A DNA stretch of 51,915 nucleotides from DAOPYE01 sp035352715 (GTDB taxonomy: Bacteria; Acidobacteriota; Holophagae; Holophagales; Holophagaceae): NCBI GenBank assembly GCA_035352715.1, contig DAOPYE010000004.1, positions 1 through 51,915 on the forward strand, in the 5' to 3' direction. This document shows positions 46,079 to 51,915 of this stretch, piece after piece; position 1 is the stretch's first letter; each line of letters starts with the position of its first letter. A model generated the notes under the pieces. That model saw only the letters and a program-made list of their open reading frames with translations. It was not told the DNA's origin and searched no databases. The translations under genes and the position numbers were made by a program.

Positions 46079-48022
46079 CTATTGGATGGTCGCCAGCCGG
46101 TTTTTGAGGAAGGCCTCGGCTTCGGCGGCGGGTACCGGGCGCGAGAACAGGTAGCCCTGTCCCAGATCGCAGTCCAGGGCCCGCAGGCGCTCGAGCTGGT
46201 CCTCGGTTTCGATGCCTTCGGCGGTGACCCGCATGCCCAGGGATTTGGCGAGGGAGATGACGGCTTTGACGATGGCGGTGCTTTCGGAGTCCTTGCCCAG
46301 TCCATCCACGAAGGATTTGTCGACCTTCAGGGTGTCCACGGGGAAGCGCTTCAGGTAGCTCAGGGACGAGTAGCCGGTGCCGAAATCGTCTACCACCAGA
46401 TGGATATCCAGTCCCCGCAGGGTGTTCAGGGCTTCCAGCGTGGCCTTGGGATCCCTCATCATCACGCTTTCGGTGATCTCCAGCTTCAGGCAGCGCGGAT
46501 CGAAATTGCTGGAGTCGAGCGCATCGGTCACGGTCTGGATGAGATCCTGCTGCTGGAACTGACGAGCCGAGAGGTTGACGCTGATGAGCCTGGGCGGATC
46601 CGATGCGAACTGCACGCGCCAGATCGAGGCTTGGCGGACGGCCTCCTCCAGCACCCAGCGTCCCAGGGGCACGATCAGGCCCGTCTCTTCGGCCAGGGGA
46701 ATGAAATGAAGCGGCGGAATCAGGCCCTTTTCCGGGTGTTTCCAGCGCACGAGGGCCTCCCAGCCCTCGACCATTCCTGTGCGCAGGCATACGAGAGGCT
46801 GGTAGTAGAGGATGAATTCCTGGCGATCCAGGGCCCGGCGCATGTCCGCTTCCATGTGGAAGCGCGCAATGGCCTGGGCGTTGATGCTGGGATCAAAGAT
46901 TTCGATGGTGCCGGCGTCCTTGGCCTTGGCGCGGAACATGGCGACCTCCGCGTCCCGCAGCAGTTCCGAGGGCGTCATGGAGGCGGAGCCGACGGCCAGG
47001 CCCATGCTGCAGGTGACGTAGAGATCCCGGCCCAGCAGCTCGAAGGGATCGCTGAACGAGGCCTTGATGCGTTCGGCCACGCGCAGCCCGTCATTGATGG
47101 ACTGGATGTCTTCGAAAAGCACCACGAATTCGTCGCCGCTCAAGCGTGCCACCGTGTCCTCGGGCCGTATCGCCTTGCGAATGCGCCGGGAGACCTGGAT
47201 CAGCAGTTGGTCTCCGGCTTCGTGCCCCAGGCTATCGTTGACCACCTTGAACCGATCGAGGTCCAGGAACAGCAGGGCGCTGGAGCGGGTGCGCCGTTCG
47301 CCGCGCAGCAGGGCCTGTCCCAGGCGTTCCATAAACAGCGCCCGGTTGGGCAGGGAGGTGAGCCGATCCCGGAAGCTCTGGATGATCAATTCGGTTTCGG
47401 CCGTGCGGCGCTGGGTGATGTCCTCCAGTGTGCAAAAGAGCGTGCGAATCCGCCCACGGGGATCGAAGCGGGGCTGGACGGTCATCTGGATCCAGATCCA
47501 GTCGCCGTTGGAAGCCTGCTCGAAGGCCAGGGTGGCGGACGTTCGCTCCCGGCTGGCGATCGCTTGATGGAAGGGCGTCTGATCCAAGGGCATGGGGTGG
47601 CCATCCATCGCCAGGATCGAGAACGCAGGGTTCAGCCAATCCACGCCGAGGAAGGTCGCCTGATCCATGTCCATAAGCCTCATGGCTTCGAGATTGGCGC
47701 GGAAGGCCCGGCCCTGGGGATTGGCGATAAACACCCCTACCGGCAGCAAGTTGAAGGCGCGGCGCTGGTCTCCGAAGACATCCCGAAGCCAGAACTCGAT
47801 CGCTCCGAAAAGGGGGTCCCGCGGGAAGCGGTTCCAGAAGACCAGTCCACCCGAAAGGGCCAGAAGGCCAAGGCCCATGACCACCCAGGCCGCCTGGTTC
47901 ACCGCCAGGCACAGTCCCCCGGCCACGAGCAGCAATACCCCCGCCGCCAATAGAAGGCTGGAAAGCGATCCGGGCCGACGATTGATCAGAGTTTCGACAG
48001 CGTTTCGATTTGTTGCAGCCAA
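46079..48022 (-). CDS. Membrane-anchored PAS-GGDEF-EAL cyclic-di-GMP protein
   Basis: A 647-residue protein. Two N-terminal membrane helices (about 21-62) are followed by a PAS-like domain (about 85-210, ending DITQRR), a GGDEF domain and an EAL domain. The GGDEF signature reads SGDEF (295-299), so its first glycine is serine; the metal residues D and E remain. The EAL domain has EAL at 422-424, the NLSARQF motif, the DDFGTGYSSL motif and KVDKSFV, so it looks like an active phosphodiesterase. It probably senses a signal and sets local c-di-GMP. The PilZ-like protein at 16470 could be a reader. The start is a TTG at 48022, just after GGGAGGGG. Confidence 0.92.
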   Translation of the reverse strand: MAATNRNAVETLINRRPGSLSSLLLAAGVLLLVAGGLCLAVNQAAWVVMGLGLLALSGGLVFWNRFPRDPLFGAIEFWLRDVFGDQRRAFNLLPVGVFIANPQGRAFRANLEAMRLMDMDQATFLGVDWLNPAFSILAMDGHPMPLDQTPFHQAIASRERTSATLAFEQASNGDWIWIQMTVQPRFDPRGRIRTLFCTLEDITQRRTAETELIIQSFRDRLTSLPNRALFMERLGQALLRGERRTRSSALLFLDLDRFKVVNDSLGHEAGDQLLIQVSRRIRKAIRPEDTVARLSGDEFVVLFEDIQSINDGLRVAERIKASFSDPFELLGRDLYVTCSMGLAVGSASMTPSELLRDAEVAMFRAKAKDAGTIEIFDPSINAQAIARFHMEADMRRALDRQEFILYYQPLVCLRTGMVEGWEALVRWKHPEKGLIPPLHFIPLAEETGLIVPLGRWVLEEAVRQASIWRVQFASDPPRLISVNLSARQFQQQDLIQTVTDALDSSNFDPRCLKLEITESVMMRDPKATLEALNTLRGLDIHLVVDDFGTGYSSLSYLKRFPVDTLKVDKSFVDGLGKDSESTAIVKAVISLAKSLGMRVTAEGIETEDQLERLRALDCDLGQGYLFSRPVPAAEAEAFLKNRLATIQ

Positions 48023-48110
48023 AACCCCTCCCAGGAGGACAGCCCCCCCTTATCCTTTCGGAACATAGCCTGCTTGGGTTAACTTGAAATCTCGTCTTTG
48101 GAGCCTGATT

Positions 48111-48587
48111 TTGGACACGCTCGATTCTTTCCATGCCGTCGCCATGAATATCCTCAAGCATGCGGGAAGGCGCGCGAGGGCGGCCGCCATCCTCGAACGG
48201 TGGGGCACGACCTGGCAGGGCCCCACCCGGGTTCTGGACTTCACGCATTCCAATCACGGCGCTTGCCTGCACTTCAATCAGTTCATTGGATCCATGTGGG
48301 TCCATGTGTTCACGTTTCATGCGACGCGCAAGGAAGGCGTTTTCATGAAGGGGCCGGACACGGACCGGGGTCGGAAATCCCACAAGCTACGGGCGAACCG
48401 CCTGGACACGTCCACCCTGGATGCCCTGTTTGAGGTCTGGTCCGCGCATCCGGAGGCCCGTCCCGCCGGCAATGCCCTGGAATTCTATCTCGACGAGGTA
48501 CCGGACGAGACGTGGGAGGTCTGCCTGCAGGAGGCCTTGGCCTGTCTCGCTCCCGCCGTCGGCGCGCTGCCGCCCCGGGAGAGATAG
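48111..48587 (+). CDS. Hypothetical protein of about 158 residues
   Basis: I do not recognise this protein. The best start is a TTG at 48111, with GGAG seven bases upstream. The frame is also open from a TTG at 48084, which lacks such a site. The sequence mixes tryptophan- and histidine-rich stretches (RVLDFTHSNHGACLHFNQF, MWVHVFTFHATRK) with an acidic C-terminal half (YLDEVPDETWEVCLQEAL). No signal peptide or membrane helix is seen. Codon use looks like the neighbours. The gene is divergent from the GGDEF-EAL gene and lies 53 bp upstream of another poorly known gene on the same strand. Confidence 0.6.
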   Translation: MDTLDSFHAVAMNILKHAGRRARAAAILERWGTTWQGPTRVLDFTHSNHGACLHFNQFIGSMWVHVFTFHATRKEGVFMKGPDTDRGRKSHKLRANRLDTSTLDALFEVWSAHPEARPAGNALEFYLDEVPDETWEVCLQEALACLAPAVGALPPRER

Positions 48588-48640
48588 CACTCCGCCGATC
48601 CGCCCGGTTGCGGCAGAATGGAGTGTTGAACAGGATTCCC

Positions 48641-49870
48641 ATGGCATTTCTTTCTCGTTTCTTTTCGCGCACCCCCCGGGTGCCCCTGCCTTCCCTTGAA
48701 GAACTGCTGACGGCCAAGGGGCTTCCCGCCGAATACCCCGGAATTGAAGAGTTCCTGCCAGAGTTCGAACACCTTGACGCAGAAGGTCGACGAGCGTGGG
48801 TGGACGCGCTGGCACAGCTGCACGGCAACAAGCAGTCCCTGCCGCCCTGCTGGGTGGACGCGCAGTTCGAGCTCATGCCTCAGGTGGTGCCCGCGTGGCA
48901 GGCCGAGCGCGAGAACTTCTTCTACCGCCCCTTCATCGAAGGCCTCAGCCAGCGCGTGCTGGTGGGCAGCCAGGTCATGCCCGCGGCGTGGCTTACCCTG
49001 TGGGGCGTTTCCGAAGCGGATGTGCTGGAGCGGGCCCTGGATCACCTGATGGAGAAATCCAAGAGGGTGCCCTTCCAGCGTCTTCCCAGCGGCATCTACC
49101 AGAGCGCCTATGGCGACGGCGTGGATTCCGCTCGCCTCCTGCTTCCAGAGCTCTGGTCCCACCTCTTTCCGGGACAGAACACCTTTGTCGCCGTGCCTTC
49201 AGGCGGCGTGCTTCTGGCCGCGCCCCAGGTGCTGCTGCCCAAGCTGGTGGATGCCATCGGTCGCACCCTCGCCAGCAGCGAGCATCCCCGCCTGATGGGG
49301 ACCATCCTTCAGTTCGTGGATGGTGGCATCCTGCCGGCCAATCTGCAGGATCCCCATCCCATCGCCCAGCCCCAGCGGGAGTTCCGCCAGGGCGACCTGC
49401 TGCACGCCTACCGTATCCAGAGCGAAGACCTGGACCCCGCGCTCGGCCAGCCCGCCGAGATGGGCCTGTTGCGCACGCAGCAGGGCAGGGCCATCAGCTA
49501 CGCGTTGTGGATCGAAGGCACGTCGGTGCTTCTGCCGGATTCGGATCTCGTGGGTTTCGTCTCCGCCCAGGGCAAGCCCCTGGGGCTTTATGTGCGCCAG
49601 ACCCTGCCGCGCATCCCCGAGCTGAGCGGCACGCCGGTGGATATCTGGGGCCCCCGCCGCCTGCGCTATGAGGGTTTCCCCACGGCGGAGCAGCTGGAGC
49701 GCCTGGAATGCATGGTGGGCGCTGAGCAGATGTCCAAGGTGTTGGGCAGCCATCAGCCGCCCCGCCCGGCCGCGAACAACCAAGTCCTGCAGCCTGCGCT
49801 TTCTCAGCAGGCGAGCCCGGTCCCGCCGCATCTGCGCGGCCAGAGCCTGGGCGTTCAGGATTCAGACTGA
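48641..49870 (+). CDS. Uncharacterised protein, possibly DUF1444-related
   Basis: A 409-residue soluble protein starting at ATG 48641, with AGGA five bases before it. The stretch YGDGVDSARLLLPELWSHLFPGQNTFVAVPSGGVLLA resembles the DUF1444 (YtpQ) pattern, in which a protein presents a late LLPE and a VAVPSRD-like segment. This similarity is from memory and weak. The last 50 residues are rich in Gln, Pro and Ala and look disordered. The stop lies 18 bp before hemA on the same strand, so it may be co-transcribed with the heme genes. No catalytic motif is visible. Confidence 0.55.
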   Translation: MAFLSRFFSRTPRVPLPSLEELLTAKGLPAEYPGIEEFLPEFEHLDAEGRRAWVDALAQLHGNKQSLPPCWVDAQFELMPQVVPAWQAERENFFYRPFIEGLSQRVLVGSQVMPAAWLTLWGVSEADVLERALDHLMEKSKRVPFQRLPSGIYQSAYGDGVDSARLLLPELWSHLFPGQNTFVAVPSGGVLLAAPQVLLPKLVDAIGRTLASSEHPRLMGTILQFVDGGILPANLQDPHPIAQPQREFRQGDLLHAYRIQSEDLDPALGQPAEMGLLRTQQGRAISYALWIEGTSVLLPDSDLVGFVSAQGKPLGLYVRQTLPRIPELSGTPVDIWGPRRLRYEGFPTAEQLERLECMVGAEQMSKVLGSHQPPRPAANNQVLQPALSQQASPVPPHLRGQSLGVQDSD

Positions 49871-49888
49871 ACCTTCTGCCAAACCTCG

Positions 49889-51004
49889 ATGCATCCCCTG
49901 CTGCTCACTTTCCGCGCCCCCCAGCACGAGCTGGATCTCGTGGCGCGGCACGTGCTGCGGGACCGGGTTCCCGAGCATCTCTTTCGCTGGATGCGCATCA
50001 CCGACGCCCGGGAGATGGTCTACCTGGCCACCTGTCAGCGCGTGATGTGGATCCTTTGGGGGGGGGATGGGGACGCCCTGGGCCTGGACGGGCGCGTGAC
50101 CCGCATGCAGGGCGAATCCGCCTGGCGGCATCTGCTGGAAGTCGCCACCGGGCTGGATAGCGCCAATCTGGGCGATCGCGAGATCGTCGATCAGTTGCGG
50201 ACGGCGGTGGAGCAGGCCCGGATCTGCGGTGCGGCGGGCCCAGAGGCCCAGGCGGCCATGGAGGATGTGCTGCGGGAGGCGGAACGGCTTCGATCCCGCA
50301 TCGGGCTGGCGGATGGTAGCGCCAGCGTGGCTTCCGCCGCCTTGCATCACCTGGAGCAGCATCTGTCCCAGGGATCCCGCATCGCCATCGTGGGCGTCGG
50401 CCCCATGAGCCGCTACCTGAGCGAGCGCCTGCCGGAGCGGGGTTTCGCCATCAGCGTCGCCAACCGCACCATGTCCAAGGCCGAGGCGTTTGGCCTGCCC
50501 ACGGTGCCCCTGGAAGAACTCCAGCGCAGTCCGGCGGGCTTCGATGCGGTGGTGAGCGCCACCGCCAGCCCTCGTCCGCTCTTCACCCTGGCGGCTTGGC
50601 GCCATCTGGATCGGCCGCCCCTGCGCCTGCTGGACCTGGCGCTGCCCCACGATACGGAACCCGATCTGGCCCAGCTGCCGTGGGTGCATCGCGTGGATCT
50701 CACCCGCTTTCTTGCGGAAACGGAATCCGTCCGGGCGCGCCGCCAGGAGGCCTCCGAGAGCGCGGAATCCCATCTCGCGGGTGCCGTGGTGCGATTGCTG
50801 AAGCGGGCCGAGGAACGGGATCGCAAGCTGGGCGCGCACCGGGCCCAGGATCGCCTTGCGGAAGCCTGGGAGCAGCTTGAGGCCGAAGCTCTGAGCGGAC
50901 TTTCGAGCCTGGATGATGCGGACCGCGAGACTTTGCGCCAGCTGCTCAAGCGAGGCCGCACGCTGTCCTTCCGCGCCATGCACCAGGACCGGGTTTCTTC
51001 ATGA
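49889..51004 (+). CDS. hemA: Glutamyl-tRNA reductase
   Basis: HemA reduces glutamyl-tRNA to glutamate-1-semialdehyde, the first step of the C5 heme pathway. The 371-residue protein is at the short end of the family (usually about 420). The catalytic cysteine is C49 in YLATCQRVMW; the family motif is TCNR, so N is replaced by Q. GLDSANLGDREIVDQLRTAVEQA matches the GLDS-LGExQIxxQ block. GSRIAIVGVGPMSRYL is the NADPH site, followed by SVANRT and DLALPHD. The helical C-terminal dimerisation domain is present. It precedes hemC by 13 bp, which supports the call. Confidence 0.88.
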   Translation: MHPLLLTFRAPQHELDLVARHVLRDRVPEHLFRWMRITDAREMVYLATCQRVMWILWGGDGDALGLDGRVTRMQGESAWRHLLEVATGLDSANLGDREIVDQLRTAVEQARICGAAGPEAQAAMEDVLREAERLRSRIGLADGSASVASAALHHLEQHLSQGSRIAIVGVGPMSRYLSERLPERGFAISVANRTMSKAEAFGLPTVPLEELQRSPAGFDAVVSATASPRPLFTLAAWRHLDRPPLRLLDLALPHDTEPDLAQLPWVHRVDLTRFLAETESVRARRQEASESAESHLAGAVVRLLKRAEERDRKLGAHRAQDRLAEAWEQLEAEALSGLSSLDDADRETLRQLLKRGRTLSFRAMHQDRVSS

Positions 51005-51017
51005 GGATCACGCCGGC

Positions 51018-51887
51018 ATGAAAATCACGTTGGGAACGCGTGGCTCCGAACTGGCGGTGGGGCAGGCCCAGTCCATCGCGGCGTTTCTTGCATCCACGGG
51101 CCACGAGGTCCAGTGGCGACGCTTCACCACCCACGGGGACCGCTGGCAGGCCGGGCCTCTGGATAAGCTGTCCGGCAGCGGGTTCTTCACCCGGGAGCTG
51201 GAATCGGCGCTATTGGAGGGCGAGGTCGATCTGCTGGTGCACTCGTTCAAAGACGTGGCGCTGGAGCGACCTGCGGGCGTCATCACCGCCTGCGTTCCGC
51301 CCCGCGAGGATCCTGGCGATTGGCTGGTGATGCGCCTGGATGCGCCCTCCCGCCCAGTGATCGGCACCAGTTCAGAGCGTCGGGCGCGATGCCTGCGCGC
51401 GTCCATGTCCGAGGCCGTCTTCACATGGATTCGCGGCAACGTGCCCACCCGCGTCCAGCACGTGCGGAACGGCGCGCTGCGGGGCGAGCCTCTGCACGGC
51501 ACGGTCCTCGCGGCCGCTGGATTGCGGCGGTTGGGTCTGGATCTGTCGGACGTCGAGGTGCGGCCGCTGTCCTTCGAGGAACTGCTGCCCGCTCCCGCCC
51601 AGGGCGCGCTGCTGGTCGAGACGCGCGAAGATCGGACAGACATTGTCCAATGCCTGTCGGCGCTCCACGATCCGCTCGCCGAGCGTTGCGTCCGCCTGGA
51701 GCGTTCCGTCCTGGCCGGGCTCGGTGGAGGATGCCAACTGCCATTGGGTGTCCTGGCCCAGCCCCTGCCGGATGGACGCATCCACCTTCGCGCGGCTTTT
51801 GCGTCCGAGGAGGGCATCAAGAGGGGCGAAGCCATCGGAACGGACGACGCAGCGCTGGCTCACAGCGTTTTGACAGCGATTGTCTAA
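51018..51887 (+). CDS. hemC: Hydroxymethylbilane synthase (porphobilinogen deaminase)
   Basis: HemC joins four porphobilinogens into hydroxymethylbilane. The 289-residue protein has LGTRGSELAVGQAQ at the N-terminus and VHSFKDVALE (catalytic Asp). RGNVPTRVQHVR binds the substrate acid groups. The dipyrromethane cofactor cysteine is C239 in LGGGCQLPLG. The start at 51018 follows hemA by 13 bp. The pathway partner hemD may lie beyond the window edge. It is slightly shorter than E. coli HemC (313) and lacks an extended C-terminus. Confidence 0.95.
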   Translation: MKITLGTRGSELAVGQAQSIAAFLASTGHEVQWRRFTTHGDRWQAGPLDKLSGSGFFTRELESALLEGEVDLLVHSFKDVALERPAGVITACVPPREDPGDWLVMRLDAPSRPVIGTSSERRARCLRASMSEAVFTWIRGNVPTRVQHVRNGALRGEPLHGTVLAAAGLRRLGLDLSDVEVRPLSFEELLPAPAQGALLVETREDRTDIVQCLSALHDPLAERCVRLERSVLAGLGGGCQLPLGVLAQPLPDGRIHLRAAFASEEGIKRGEAIGTDDAALAHSVLTAIV

Positions 51888-51915
51888 AATTCGACTGGCG
51901 TCAGCTTGCCTCGAC

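Noticed and set aside
46082..47953. 623-codon antisense frame in the GGDEF-EAL gene
   Set aside because: A shadow of a well-supported sense gene.

Overview
The window is about 52 kb of GC-rich (roughly 64% by eye), densely packed bacterial chromosome from a draft assembly with four runs of N. Gene content fits a Gram-negative Acidobacteriota member, and my best guess is the class Holophagae (Geothrix/Holophaga-like). The clues are an Oar-like TonB receptor with an N-terminal carboxypeptidase-regulatory domain, Lnt, many Ser/Thr-kinase and TPR regulators, and the PanBCD and FtsQAZ sequence types. This placement is an inference; no 16S or tRNA gene is present. I see no phage, IS element, CRISPR array or tRNA.

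Layout. 1-3.7 kb: 3' end of purB, a cysteine-less aspartate-semialdehyde-dehydrogenase-like protein, a four-cluster ferredoxin, an RMD1/DUF155 membrane protein and a SpoU methyltransferase. 3.8-10.5 kb: a large TonB-dependent receptor converging on a kinase-ATPase-TPR signalling giant. 10.6-15 kb: a CruF-like carotenoid protein, a four-module persulfide enzyme (CoA-disulfide reductase, rhodanese, TusA, DsrE2) and lipA. 15.2-20.2 kb: a secreted serine hydrolase, then a hybrid histidine kinase translationally coupled to a PilZ/pseudo-receiver protein. 20.2-26 kb: recA, protoporphyrinogen oxidase (gap) and the division cluster ftsQ-ftsA-ftsZ without its usual mur neighbours. 26-34.6 kb: an M48 peptidase (gap), a DUF2339 polytopic giant, a GH39 xylosidase-like enzyme (both cut by a gap) and an OPT transporter. 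34.7-37.7 kb: an overlapping trio of SpoU methyltransferase, lnt and maf. 37.9-45.7 kb: a large apparently dead kinase/ATPase-TPR protein overlapping panB, then panC, panD, rng (RNase G) and a dCMP-deaminase-like gene. 45.7-51.9 kb: HU, a GGDEF-EAL protein, two poorly known genes, then hemA and hemC.

How the genes fit together. Core modules are purine, pantothenate, lipoate and heme synthesis, lipoprotein acylation, cell division, recombination and RNA processing. Between them lie signalling genes: the kinase giant, the hybrid kinase with its PilZ partner, and the c-di-GMP protein. The most unusual gene is at 37936-41355. It appears to keep the kinase-ATPase-TPR architecture of the active-looking protein at 6689-10546, but with the key catalytic residues replaced. 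Several convergent gene pairs end within 0-18 bp of each other or overlap, leaving no room for ordinary terminators.
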